Of a stretch of 64,000 bases of DNA, positions 1 through 9,229 are shown piece after piece (position 1 is the first letter of the stretch; each line of letters begins with the position of its first letter). Both the position numbers and the translations under genes were made by a program. The stretch covers positions 1 through 64,000 of the forward strand of contig JBHYCS010000007.1 of the NCBI GenBank assembly GCA_051861445.1, written 5' to 3'. The DNA comes from Parasediminibacterium sp051861445 (GTDB taxonomy: Bacteria; Bacteroidota; Bacteroidia; Chitinophagales; Chitinophagaceae). The notes below the pieces were generated by a model. The model did not search any database and was not told where the DNA came from. It saw nothing but the letters and a program-made list of their open reading frames with translations.

Positions 1-160
1 AAATTAAACATTTTGTCTACTTTTAAACCGTACTGTTTTTGGGGGAGCTTACCGTAGCAAAGCTGAATTGATGATGATTACAGTAATGTATTTTCAATCA
101 TTTGAAAAAAGGTTCTTATTTTAGACGCCTTCATCAAGCAAATTAATAGTTCATTTTATC

Positions 161-913
161 ATGGATGATGTTCGTAACACAAGTCTTCAAAGTAGTTCTG
201 TAAACGCTACACAATTGGTTGAAAATGCAGTTCAGTTGGTACATACTTACCCTCGTGTGCCTTTAACGGTTGACTGTGTAATTTTTGGTTTTGAAGAAAA
301 TGAGCTAAAAGTATTACTTATTAGAAGTGATTTAGAAGTGTATAAGGGGTTGTGGAGTTTGTTGGGTGATAATTTAAAAGATAATGAAGAATTAGATGAT
401 GCTGCCTACAGAATTTTACGTGAACGTACAGGTATGGATGATGTATATTTAGATCAAGTACGCTCTTTTAGTAGAATTGATAGGCATCCTGGAGGAAGAG
501 TATTAACAGTTGCTTATTGTTCATTGTTAAATATTCAACACCATCAGTTACGTATACATGACAATGAGTTGCATTGGCACAGCGTTTCTTCCTTAACAGA
601 ATTGGCTTTCGATCATAAAGAAATACTAGAAACCTGCCATAAATGGTTGCAAAAACGCATACAAGAACATCCGCTCGGATTTAATTTGTTGCCAGATAAA
701 TTCTCTTTGAGAGAACTACAGAATTTGTACGAAGCTATTTTAGGAATCAGTTTAGATAGAAGAAATTTTAGAAAAAAATTCGCTTCTATGGATTTATTAA
801 TTGATGTGAACGAAATTGAAACCGATGTTCCTCATCGTCCAGGAAAACTTTACCGCTTCAATTTTGAAAAATATGAAAAGAGTAAGCGAAAGTGGATAGG
901 TATTGATTTTTAA
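161..913 (+). CDS. Nudix-fold sugar-responsive transcriptional regulator
   Basis: A 250-residue protein with a Nudix fold (about residues 35-135) followed by a winged-helix segment (about 175-245). Proteins of this build (AraR/NrtR type) bind a sugar or nucleotide ligand with the Nudix domain and DNA with the C-terminal domain. The Nudix box runs from Gly69 to Gly91. Glu77, Arg84 and Glu88 align, but the catalytic Arg-Glu pair reads Arg84-Ile85 and the Glu-Glu pair reads Glu88-Arg89. Hydrolysis is therefore unlikely and a sensor role is favoured. The gene is co-directional with the SusC operon that starts about 490 bp downstream, and that gap carries two matching inverted repeats that could be its operators. 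Family assignment is strong. Ligand and target are inferred. Confidence 0.85.
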   Translation: MDDVRNTSLQSSSVNATQLVENAVQLVHTYPRVPLTVDCVIFGFEENELKVLLIRSDLEVYKGLWSLLGDNLKDNEELDDAAYRILRERTGMDDVYLDQVRSFSRIDRHPGGRVLTVAYCSLLNIQHHQLRIHDNELHWHSVSSLTELAFDHKEILETCHKWLQKRIQEHPLGFNLLPDKFSLRELQNLYEAILGISLDRRNFRKKFASMDLLIDVNEIETDVPHRPGKLYRFNFEKYEKSKRKWIGIDF

Positions 914-1125
914 GCCATTTTTTAACCTTATTGATTGCAGAATAATATTTTTCCAGCCTTGTTTCAATATTATATAATGTATTTACTGCAATTGTATTCA
1001 CTTGTTTTTAAGTGGTGAATAGCCATTTTATTGCGTTCACAATACGTTTTTCTTGTAGAATTTATTCCTTTAAAAGTTAATATTTTAATTAACAAAAAAA
1101 ATAGTTAAAAAAAAAATTTTCTTTT

Positions 1126-1142
1126 TGTGTGAAAAGTACACA
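1126..1142. promoter_or_regulatory. Candidate operator 1 (TGTGT-N7-ACACA)
   Basis: A 5-bp inverted repeat, TGTGT then 7 bases then ACACA. It has the same arms and spacer as the copy at 1157-1173, with centres 31 bp apart, about three helical turns. It overlaps the start of a CATCTTTG -7-like element at 1141-1148, as a repressor site would. Likely bound by the upstream Nudix-fold regulator (inference from position). Confidence 0.55.
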
Positions 1143-1148
1143 TCTTTG
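1141..1148 (+). promoter_or_regulatory. Possible -7 promoter element for the SusC operon
   Basis: CATCTTTG matches the Bacteroidota -7 consensus TAnnTTTG at all but its first base. The upstream TTTG at 1124-1127 is closer than the usual -33 spacing, so this is only a weak call. It would place the transcript start between the two inverted repeats. Confidence 0.25.
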
Positions 1149-1153
1149 TAATC

Positions 1154-1176
1154 TAATGTGTTAAAATTACACATTA
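1154..1176. promoter_or_regulatory. Candidate operator 2 (TAATGTGT-N7-ACACATTA)
   Basis: A perfect 8-bp inverted repeat around a 7-base AT spacer, containing the same TGTGT-N7-ACACA core as the site 31 bp upstream. Two phased copies suggest cooperative binding by a dimeric regulator, most simply the adjacent Nudix-fold protein. Confidence 0.6.
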
Positions 1177-1406
1177 TAACCTCGATTGCAATTTTAGAAA
1201 AGTTATATGAAACAGGTACAACTTGCCCACTTACAACCATGCGCTGTTTTACGTATTTGTATAAACCATTCCAGTTCAATCTATTTATTCAGTCATACAA
1301 AAAATAAATTTTTAATGAGTGCATCTAAAACTAACTAACGTTTGTCTGTTAATGATGCCAAATGAAACGATTAAACATTTTTACAAAAACCAGTAAATCT
1401 TAGATT

Positions 1407-4400
1407 ATGAATTTAAAACGATTGCTTGTTGCATTGGTGCTTCCGCTGATAGCGTTTTGCATGCCTGCACTAGCACAAGACAGATTGGTTACCGGAAAAG
1501 TAACCGATGCAAAAGATGGTAGCCCAATTGCCAACGTTACCGTTGCTGTAAAGGGTGGCAAATCAATTACGCAAACAGAGCAAGATGGTGTTTTTAAAAT
1601 TAAGGTTCCTTCAGGAGCTTCTTTAGTATTTACAAGCATTGGTTATGCAAAACAAGAAGTTGCTGTTGGTGCAGGTGATGTAAACATTAAATTGGTACAA
1701 ACCGATGCGGCTTTAAACGAAGTTGTTGTAGTAGGTTATGGTACACAGCGTAAAAAAGATGTAACAGGTGCTATTTCTAAAGTATCTTCTGAGAAAATTA
1801 ATTCTATTGCAGCACCAAGTTTTGAGGCTGCATTACAAGGTAAAGCACCTGGTGTTCAAGTAATTCAAGGAAGTGGATTGGCAGGAAGTGGTTCTGTTAT
1901 TCGTATCCGTGGTGTTGGTTCTATTTCTGCAGGTGGCGATCCTTTATATGTGATAGATGGTTTTCCTGTTTCTGTAGATAATTTCACTAGAGGTAATAGC
2001 GGTGCTATGAACCAAAATCCGTTAGCTGCATTAAACCCTAATGATATTGAAAGTGTAGAAGTATTAAAAGATGCTGCTGCTGCTGGTATTTATGGAAGTA
2101 GAGGTGCAAACGGTGTAATTTTAATTACTACTAAAAGAGGTAAGTCTGGAAAAATACAAGTGAATTACAACAATAAAATGGGTATTCAGCAAGTAGCAAA
2201 TCGTCCAGATTTTTTGAATAATACAGAATGGTTACAATTGCGTCAAGAAGCTTGGGAAAATGATGGTAACACAGGTAAAGCTCCTTTGCCAGGTGGTGTT
2301 ACTTATGCACAAGCAGAAGCTACCAATACTGATTGGTGGGGTTTGTTAACAAGAACAGGTTTTATAAATGAGCATAATTTAAGTTTAACTTTTGGTAACA
2401 AGTGGATGAAAAATTTTGTAGGTGGTTCATTTAGCAATAACGAATCTTACCTAAAAAATAACGCTTTTACCAGATATGGTCTTAACTATAACACTGAGAT
2501 TACAGCGTTTAAAAAGTTAAAAATAAACGTTAAAAATTCATTATACATTGGTGATAATAAACGTGTTCCTGCTGCATGGGCTGGTGGTTTAGGAGATGCT
2601 ATGAGTACAGCTTTACCATTTTATTCAGTATACAATGCAGATGGAACTTACTTTACTGGTGGTGCAAATCCTGTTCGTAGATTAAACGAAACAAAATGGA
2701 GAAATACCGATACAAGATATATTGCTGGTGTAAACTTAGATTATGAAGTAATCAAAAACTTAAATGTTCGTTTTTCTGGTAACTATGAAACTTTTAGAGG
2801 GTTAGACGATCAATGGGAAAGTGTAAATTGGCAAAATAGAACCGATATTGTTAATGGTACAGCTAAAAGAAGTGCTTTTGGAGGTAACAATTTGATGACC
2901 AATTTCACCATAAATTATAATTTAAATATTAACTCAAAGCATCGTTTCACTTTCCTTGGAGGTTATGAAACACAGCAACGTACCAATAAAAATTATGGAT
3001 ATATAGAAAGAAACAATATTGGACCTTTCTGGGAAAATAGAAGTTTGTACAAAACATTGTATGATTCTACAAAATCTGCAGTAGAAGCCACTGGAGGAAA
3101 CTTTGTAAACGATACATATAAAGAAACATTTGTTAGTTATTTTACAAGAATAAACTATACTTTCAATAATCGATACTCTTTTCAAGTTTCTTTAAGAAGC
3201 GATGCTTCTTCTAAGTTTGGACCAGGAAATAAATATGGCTTTTTCCCGACAGCTTCATTTGGCTGGACAATTAGTGATGAAAGCTTTATGAGAAGCATTT
3301 CATTTATTAACTTCTTAAAATTCAGAGCTAGTTATGGCATAACTGGTAACTCTAACATTAATTCTGGTCAATATCAAAGAACATTTAGTACAGGTAACTT
3401 ATATAACGGTGTAGCTTCATTATACCAGAACAATATTGGCTACCGTGATATGAAGTGGGAAAATTTGGCAAATATGGATTTGGGAATAGAATTTTCTTTA
3501 TTAAAAAGTAGAGTTACTGGCGAAATCTCTTATTTCGATAAAATATCAACTGATATATTTTTAACAGCTGGTCTAGCATCTTCAGTCGGCTTCCCAGGAC
3601 AAATTAGGAATATTACTGCCAGTGGAACAGTTAAATCAAGTAGAATTATCAACAGAGGTTTTGAATTTAATTTGAATGTAAAAGTCATTGATAAACAAGA
3701 TTTAAAACTAACTATTGGCGGTAATGCTGCAACCTTGTATAACCGTTTAGATAGATTGGGTACACTTTCTGCTGATGCAGCAGGTGGTGGTACAAATGAT
3801 ACTCGTGTTGCTGTTGGCTATCCTATTGGTACTAACTTCTTAGTAAGATATCATGGTGTTGATCCAATTGATGGTTTACCAATTTGGTTAGATGCTACTG
3901 GTAAAACAACCAAAACATTTAGCTTGAATAATCGTGTTCCTGTAGGCTCTGTTATTCCAGATGTAATTGGTGGTATTAACCACAATTTAGTGTACAAAAA
4001 CTTTGAATTCTCTAGTTTGTGGACATATACCGTAGGTGGTAATATTTATGATGCTTCTGCAAAAAGGCAAGCTGGTATAGTTACCGATTGGAATATGCGT
4101 AGAGATATCTTAGACAGATGGCAAAAGCCTGGTGATATAGCTCGTTACCCACGTTTAACCATGAACACAGGTGCTTATGATGGTTTAAGTAGCGAGTGGC
4201 AATACAACTCAACCTTATTCTTATACGATGCTTCTTTTGTAAGATTAAGAGAACTATCATTTGCTTATCGTTTATCAGCCAATACATTAAAGCGTTTAAA
4301 AATTAAAGGTGCTAGAATTTTTGTAACTGGTATGAACTTACTAACGTTCAGTAAATATCCTGGTGGTGATCCTGAAATTGCTCGTGATTTCGAAAATGCT

Positions 4401-4487
4401 CAAGACAGAAATTTAAGTCCAAACATCACTTATCTAACACCACCTCAACCAAAGAGTTTCATTTTTGGAATGAATGTTAATTTCTAA
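1407..4487 (+). CDS. susC: SusC-family TonB-dependent outer-membrane transporter
   Basis: A 1026-residue outer-membrane importer of oligosaccharides that works with the SusD partner encoded 18 bp downstream. It has a signal peptide ending ALAQ (residues 1-24), a carboxypeptidase-like regulatory domain (about 27-105), a TonB-box-like segment NEVVVVGYG, a plug domain (about 115-245, with the LYVIDGFPV and GANGVILITTKRG motifs) and a long beta-barrel ending in an aromatic residue. Length is normal for the family. It opens a five-gene operon (SusC, SusD, DUF5004, unknown, SusE) with intergenic gaps of 12-22 bp. No glycoside hydrolase is in the operon, so the substrate cannot be read from context. 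A starch or arabino-oligosaccharide role is speculation. Confidence 0.95.
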   Translation: MNLKRLLVALVLPLIAFCMPALAQDRLVTGKVTDAKDGSPIANVTVAVKGGKSITQTEQDGVFKIKVPSGASLVFTSIGYAKQEVAVGAGDVNIKLVQTDAALNEVVVVGYGTQRKKDVTGAISKVSSEKINSIAAPSFEAALQGKAPGVQVIQGSGLAGSGSVIRIRGVGSISAGGDPLYVIDGFPVSVDNFTRGNSGAMNQNPLAALNPNDIESVEVLKDAAAAGIYGSRGANGVILITTKRGKSGKIQVNYNNKMGIQQVANRPDFLNNTEWLQLRQEAWENDGNTGKAPLPGGVTYAQAEATNTDWWGLLTRTGFINEHNLSLTFGNKWMKNFVGGSFSNNESYLKNNAFTRYGLNYNTEITAFKKLKINVKNSLYIGDNKRVPAAWAGGLGDAMSTALPFYSVYNADGTYFTGGANPVRRLNETKWRNTDTRYIAGVNLDYEVIKNLNVRFSGNYETFRGLDDQWESVNWQNRTDIVNGTAKRSAFGGNNLMTNFTINYNLNINSKHRFTFLGGYETQQRTNKNYGYIERNNIGPFWENRSLYKTLYDSTKSAVEATGGNFVNDTYKETFVSYFTRINYTFNNRYSFQVSLRSDASSKFGPGNKYGFFPTASFGWTISDESFMRSISFINFLKFRASYGITGNSNINSGQYQRTFSTGNLYNGVASLYQNNIGYRDMKWENLANMDLGIEFSLLKSRVTGEISYFDKISTDIFLTAGLASSVGFPGQIRNITASGTVKSSRIINRGFEFNLNVKVIDKQDLKLTIGGNAATLYNRLDRLGTLSADAAGGGTNDTRVAVGYPIGTNFLVRYHGVDPIDGLPIWLDATGKTTKTFSLNNRVPVGSVIPDVIGGINHNLVYKNFEFSSLWTYTVGGNIYDASAKRQAGIVTDWNMRRDILDRWQKPGDIARYPRLTMNTGAYDGLSSEWQYNSTLFLYDASFVRLRELSFAYRLSANTLKRLKIKGARIFVTGMNLLTFSKYPGGDPEIARDFENAQDRNLSPNITYLTPPQPKSFIFGMNVNF

Positions 4488-4505
4488 ACTTTTAAAATTA
4501 TTATA

Positions 4506-5900
4506 ATGAAATTTAAAATAATAACTCTCTTTTCGCTAGTAGCTATCATTTTTGCTGCTTGCTCAAAAGACTTTTTGGAAAAGCCTCAAATAGGAACAGT
4601 TCCAGAGGAACAAGCCATTAAAACAGAAGAAGATTTACAGAAATTATTGAATGGTGGATATATTAATTTAACCAACAATGTTTATGGCGGTCATATTCAG
4701 TTTATCCAAGATTTACTAGGTGATCAAGTAAATGGTCTTCTCTATTCTGAAGATTTTGGTGAAATTAATAAACGTAAAACTTCGATTTTTGGCGGGTATA
4801 AAAACGACTTTTATCTCAATGCTTATTATATAATCAACCAAGCAAATGTTGCTATTGGAAAATTAGATCTTGCTACTACACAAAAAGATAATATTGAGGG
4901 ACAAGCTCGTTTTATAAGAGCAATGATTCATTTTGATATGGTTCGTTTATTTGCTCAACCTTGGGGTGCAAGTGCTGATAATAGTCATGCAGGAATTCCT
5001 TTAAGACTAGTTAGTTCTGCTGAAGCGTTGCCAAGATCTACTGTTAAACAAGTGTATGATGCAATTATTGCAGATTTACAAATATCTGAAAATAAATTAC
5101 CTGATGTAGCAGGTGTAGGCTTACCTTCAAAATGGGCTGCAAAAGCTCTATTGGCAAAAGTATATTTCCAACAAAATAACTTTGCTCAAGCTTTCAATTA
5201 TGCAGATCAGGTAATTAAAAGCAATAAGTTTCAATTAGATCCAGCTTATTCTAGAAGATTCTCTCTGCCTTTAACACCATTGTTGGCTTCACGAGAAGGC
5301 ATTTTTGTAATCAAAAATGTAACAAATAATTTAGAACCAGGTGGACAATTAAGAGAGCGTTATCGTTCAGATATAGCTTTCTCACCACAAAGTAAATTTC
5401 ATGTAACTGATTTATTTTTTAATCAAGCAAGTGCACCTAACGATGTACGTAGTGCTTGGTATACAAAAAATGCAGCAGGTTATAACGTATTAAACAAGTA
5501 CAACTTAGACAGATTCGATTTGCCAATTATTCACTATACAGAAATTGTTTTAATACGTGCAGAAGCAGGTGCTGAAACGGGTGTAGCTGCAAATGTTGCT
5601 CAGGCGATTACAGATATCAATACTATTTTAACAAGAGCATATGCCGGTAATTCTCAAAACTTAGGTCCTACAACGCCTGCGGGAACTATTATTAGTATAG
5701 CAAGAACTCAACGTGAATTAGAGTTAATTGGTGAGGGAAATCGTGTTCAAGAAATCAAAAGAATTGGTGCAAGAAACGGTACTAACATTGATAGAAGAGG
5801 GGCTCCATGGAATTGTAATGGTTTGGTACTTCAATTTCCAAATGGTGAACAAGCAGCAAATACCGCTTTTGTAATGAATCCTGAAGGAGGCTGTAATTAA
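4506..5900 (+). CDS. susD: SusD/RagB-family surface glycan-binding lipoprotein
   Basis: A 464-residue outer-membrane lipoprotein that caps the SusC channel and binds glycan. The leader ends in a lipobox with Cys19. The TPR-like helical part carries the usual SusD features: EGQARFIRAMIHFDMVRLFAQPWG, then PRSTVKQVYDAIIADL, and a C-terminal RTQRELELIGEGNRVQEIKR motif. It lies between its SusC partner and a DUF5004 lipoprotein. It is somewhat shorter than many SusD proteins but complete. Confidence 0.95.
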   Translation: MKFKIITLFSLVAIIFAACSKDFLEKPQIGTVPEEQAIKTEEDLQKLLNGGYINLTNNVYGGHIQFIQDLLGDQVNGLLYSEDFGEINKRKTSIFGGYKNDFYLNAYYIINQANVAIGKLDLATTQKDNIEGQARFIRAMIHFDMVRLFAQPWGASADNSHAGIPLRLVSSAEALPRSTVKQVYDAIIADLQISENKLPDVAGVGLPSKWAAKALLAKVYFQQNNFAQAFNYADQVIKSNKFQLDPAYSRRFSLPLTPLLASREGIFVIKNVTNNLEPGGQLRERYRSDIAFSPQSKFHVTDLFFNQASAPNDVRSAWYTKNAAGYNVLNKYNLDRFDLPIIHYTEIVLIRAEAGAETGVAANVAQAITDINTILTRAYAGNSQNLGPTTPAGTIISIARTQRELELIGEGNRVQEIKRIGARNGTNIDRRGAPWNCNGLVLQFPNGEQAANTAFVMNPEGGCN

Positions 5901-5921
5901 TAAATATTTAAAACTTATATC

Positions 5922-6425
5922 ATGAATAAAATTCCTTTCATTGTTATCGCTTTTTTAGCAAGCACTATTTTTTTTGCTTGTAAGCCCGAAGCGTATAAAG
6001 AGGTTGGTGAACCAGCCAATAATATTATTGCCGTAACAGGTAGTTGGCAGTTAGCTAAAGTTGTTCAAGTTGATAAAGATGCAGAAAACAAAGGTTTTCC
6101 TTTCAAAGAAGCAGATTTAACCAGTTTGTTTCCATATACTGAATTCAGACTAACATTAAATTCTGCTAATGGTGCACCTACTACTTTTACAACTACGCCT
6201 GGTAATTCTCCAAGAATCATCACTTTGGCTTCAGGAACTTGGTCTGTTGATGATATTAAAACGCCAAAAGTAATTACTTTAACTAGCGGTTCTACAAGTC
6301 AGAAAATTACATTAGGTGCCTATCCGAATGCTGTTAGTAGACGCTTGAAAGTAAGTCTAGAGCGTCGTTCAGCAGCAGACGATAAATTATTAATTGGTTA
6401 TAGCTACGAGTTTGTTAAACAATAA
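5922..6425 (+). CDS. DUF5004-like lipoprotein
   Basis: A 167-residue protein with a Sec leader and lipobox Cys20, then a small lipocalin-like beta fold (about 30-165). The opening of the fold, ITGSWQL-like with a Trp, is typical of DUF5004 and other lipocalin-like proteins that accompany SusC/SusD pairs. No catalytic motif is visible. It is likely exported to the outer membrane as an accessory glycan-binding or structural part of the transport complex. That role is inferred from operon position only. Confidence 0.6.
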   Translation: MNKIPFIVIAFLASTIFFACKPEAYKEVGEPANNIIAVTGSWQLAKVVQVDKDAENKGFPFKEADLTSLFPYTEFRLTLNSANGAPTTFTTTPGNSPRIITLASGTWSVDDIKTPKVITLTSGSTSQKITLGAYPNAVSRRLKVSLERRSAADDKLLIGYSYEFVKQ

Positions 6426-6437
6426 AATTATTGAATC

Positions 6438-7208
6438 ATGAAAAAAATATTGTTCTTATTTACATTACTTATTGCAGCTGTAACAGGTATTCATGCACAA
6501 GTAACTTTTTCTCCAGCCACATTTACAGCACAAGATCAAGTAACACTAACTGTAGATGTCACGGGTACACCAATGGCTGGCCAATCTGAAGCTTACATTT
6601 GGATATTTTCAAACGTTTCTGGTGGCGGTAAAGATGGTTTTACCAATACATCTTGGACTAATTCTCCTGCCAATGCAAAAATGACTGCAGCAGGAACAAA
6701 TAAGTGGTCGTTTACTTTTACAGGCACAACCATGTTTAGCCAAACACCAGGTGAATTAAAAGATTTTGGATTCTTGGCAAAATCGAAAGATGGCTCAAGA
6801 CAAACACCAGATTACAAGCCATTTAAGTTTGATCCATTGGTATTTACACCAACAGTTTTCAGAGCTTTTCCTTCAAAAGTTGGACAAGATGATGTAATCA
6901 CAATCAACTTCGATCAAAATTTAGCTACTGAATTAAACGAGCAAAGAATGACTCCTACCACAATTTCTATTACCGCATTTAATGGCAGCACTCAAATCGG
7001 AACAACTGCTGTAACATTAAATGTTAGAAATACTGGTTCTAAAACTTGGGCAGCTACTTTTATCCCAACTCGTTCTTTTACAGTGCCTACGGGTGGAAAA
7101 ATAACATCTGTTCGTTATCGCTTTAATGGAACTGTTTTAGGAACAACTGGTGCAACTACTCAAGTTTCTTCTGGTGAAACAGTACTTGATTTAACCGAAA
7201 TGAAATAA
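6438..7208 (+). CDS. Secreted two-domain beta-sandwich protein of a Sus operon
   Basis: A 256-residue protein with a signal peptide (cleavage after IHA) and two Ig-like/starch-binding-like beta domains (about 22-135 and 136-250). There is no lipobox Cys and no enzymatic motif that I recognise. It sits 12 bp after the DUF5004 gene and 22 bp before SusE, so it is part of the same transcript. It probably binds glycan or stabilises the surface complex (inference). I do not recognise a named family with certainty. Confidence 0.5.
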   Translation: MKKILFLFTLLIAAVTGIHAQVTFSPATFTAQDQVTLTVDVTGTPMAGQSEAYIWIFSNVSGGGKDGFTNTSWTNSPANAKMTAAGTNKWSFTFTGTTMFSQTPGELKDFGFLAKSKDGSRQTPDYKPFKFDPLVFTPTVFRAFPSKVGQDDVITINFDQNLATELNEQRMTPTTISITAFNGSTQIGTTAVTLNVRNTGSKTWAATFIPTRSFTVPTGGKITSVRYRFNGTVLGTTGATTQVSSGETVLDLTEMK

Positions 7209-7230
7209 TCACAACGATTAAAAATAATTT

Positions 7231-9123
7231 ATGAAAAAAATATTCTTTTCAATCATAGCCATTGCATCAGCATTTGTTGCTTGTCAAAAAACTACTTTTG
7301 ACAATACCGTTACAGGTGAAGCAATTGGCGATTTTAGATTAACGAGTCCTGCTACTAGTACAAATTTGGTACTGAATTCTGCAGTGCCAAATACAACTGT
7401 TGCTATTACTTGGACGGCTGCTAAACCAGGTATTAACACGCCCATTAAATACAATTGGGTAGCTGCTTTAAAAACAACTGGTAATCTTGACAATCCGATT
7501 CTATCTATTCCTTCAGATAATAGTGGAGCCGCAACTACACTAACGCTTACTTTTAAACAAATAGATGATGCTTTGGCATCTAAAAGCATTGCTGCTGGTG
7601 CAAAAGCTGATTTAATTTGGAGTATTCAGGCAGATAATGGAACCACAAAATTATTATCACAAGACGTGTTTAATATTTCAATTACTAGGTTTGCTAATGG
7701 TGCTAGTCCATTTTTATTGTTAGGTCCTGCTTCAAGTAATTCTACAATTACCATTAATCCAACATCTACAACATCTAATCTTTCATTTAATTGGACAAGA
7801 TCTATTCCTGCAAGTGGTAGCCCTGCAGTAAGATATAGAGTATTGTTTGCTGAAAGAAAGTTAGATGCAAATGGTAATGAAATTGCAGTTAATTGGAATG
7901 CCCCTTTGTTTTCAATAGCTTCTAACAATGCTGGTGTTGATACTTTGGCAAATGTTACTTTTAAAGCAATGAGTGATTCTTTAACCAATAAAGGTTTCAC
8001 AAATGCTGCTTTACCAGTTTCTTTAAAATGGACTGTTGTAGCTACTTCTGGTACTTGGAATCAATTGTCTGACTATCAAAATACCATTGCTTTAGTAAGA
8101 GAAGTAAATTTGTTTATTGTAGGTGGTGCTACACCAATAGGTTGGACTCCAACTAATGCTATTCAAATGTTACAAGATAATTCTTTACCGGGTGTTTATT
8201 ATGCTTATGTAACTCTTACAACAGGAAATAATGGATTTAAATTTTTAGGATTAAAAGCTGATTGGGGTGCTTCTGGTCAGGTAGAATATGGCAATAGCGT
8301 AGATGGAATTTCAGGAAATAATCCATCAGACAATACAGGTATTCTTTCTAGTAAAATCAATGGAAATGGAAATGCAGGTAACATTGCCGTACCTGGTGCT
8401 GCTGGTGTTTACAGAATTCAAGTAAACTTAAATACCAATAGATACAACGTTGTAAACAAAGGAATTGGTATGGTTGGTTTTGTAAATGGCTGGAATGAAA
8501 ATTCACCAATTTACATGACTTATCAATCTGTAAACAAATTCATTATTCTAAGAGATTTTACAGCAGGAAATGAAGAGTTTAAATTTCATGATGGTGTAGC
8601 AGGTTGGGGAAATGCATACGGAGAATCGAATTACTTCGGTCAATTAAGTGGTCAAGCTTATACAGGTTCAGGAAGTAAATTAATCAAGCCTGGTGACAAT
8701 GTTTTCCAAAATGATAATCCTAAACCAGCAGCAGGTAGATGGCGTATTATTTGGGATGGAACTGATCCTAAAAACTTAACCTACAGCATGTCTTATGCTA
8801 GTACAATGCGTATTGTTGGTGATGCATTAACTGCTGGTCCAGTTTGGGATCCTGCAACAAGTCCTCAAATGACATATTTAGGCAATGGTCAATGGACAAT
8901 TACGGTAAGCTTAATTGGTGGTAAAAACTTTAAGTTTGTTTCTGCTAGTGCATGGCCAAATGGTGGTGCAAACGACAAATATTTCTTCGATTACGAAGAT
9001 GCAGGTGGTGGAACAGTAAGAGAAGATGGCAATAATAACTTTGTTGCTCCTGGTGCGTCTGGCGTTTCAACTACAAGAACTATTACTTTAAACGAGTATA
9101 CAAGAACATACACTGTTAATTAA
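7231..9123 (+). CDS. SusE/SusF-like outer-membrane glycan-binding lipoprotein
   Basis: A 630-residue lipoprotein (Cys18). Two SusE-type N-terminal Ig-like domains are seen as a repeat: about residues 25-150 and 155-285, each with a LxWTxxxPxxxxxxYxxxxA pattern. Three starch-binding-like modules follow (about 290-400, 405-520, 525-630), starting with VNLFIVGGATPIGW and MRIVGDAL. SusE/SusF proteins hold polysaccharide on the cell surface for SusC/SusD. It is the last gene of the operon and is followed by an intrinsic terminator. Confidence 0.8.
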   Translation: MKKIFFSIIAIASAFVACQKTTFDNTVTGEAIGDFRLTSPATSTNLVLNSAVPNTTVAITWTAAKPGINTPIKYNWVAALKTTGNLDNPILSIPSDNSGAATTLTLTFKQIDDALASKSIAAGAKADLIWSIQADNGTTKLLSQDVFNISITRFANGASPFLLLGPASSNSTITINPTSTTSNLSFNWTRSIPASGSPAVRYRVLFAERKLDANGNEIAVNWNAPLFSIASNNAGVDTLANVTFKAMSDSLTNKGFTNAALPVSLKWTVVATSGTWNQLSDYQNTIALVREVNLFIVGGATPIGWTPTNAIQMLQDNSLPGVYYAYVTLTTGNNGFKFLGLKADWGASGQVEYGNSVDGISGNNPSDNTGILSSKINGNGNAGNIAVPGAAGVYRIQVNLNTNRYNVVNKGIGMVGFVNGWNENSPIYMTYQSVNKFIILRDFTAGNEEFKFHDGVAGWGNAYGESNYFGQLSGQAYTGSGSKLIKPGDNVFQNDNPKPAAGRWRIIWDGTDPKNLTYSMSYASTMRIVGDALTAGPVWDPATSPQMTYLGNGQWTITVSLIGGKNFKFVSASAWPNGGANDKYFFDYEDAGGGTVREDGNNNFVAPGASGVSTTRTITLNEYTRTYTVN

Positions 9124-9142
9124 TAAAGTAATCATACAAAAC

Positions 9143-9180
9143 AAAAAGCCAGTTTCTAACAAGAGACTGGCTTTTTGTTT
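9143..9180 (+). terminator. Intrinsic terminator of the first Sus operon
   Basis: AGCCAGTTTCT pairs with AGAGACTGGCT (one G-U) around an AACA loop, flanked by A and T runs. It lies 20 bp after the SusE-like gene. Confidence 0.9.
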
Positions 9181-9229
9181 TAATACATTTTTATTTCAGT
9201 TACTTTTACCAAATAATTAAATTTAATCT

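Larger units (their letters stand above)
914..1406 (+). promoter_or_regulatory. Long AT-rich leader region of the first SusC operon
   Basis: 493 bp without a credible gene. It holds an A-tract/T-tract block (about 1090-1120), two matching inverted repeats (1126-1142 and 1154-1176, annotated separately), a weak Bacteroidota-type promoter match overlapping the first of these, and then about 230 bp of unstructured-looking leader before the SusC start. I see no tRNA, and no riboswitch that I recognise. Confidence 0.6.

Noticed and set aside
1085..1279. A 64-residue open frame on the minus strand in the leader of the first SusC operon
   Set aside because: It runs across the poly-A/T block and both inverted repeats, has low-complexity composition and no family resemblance.
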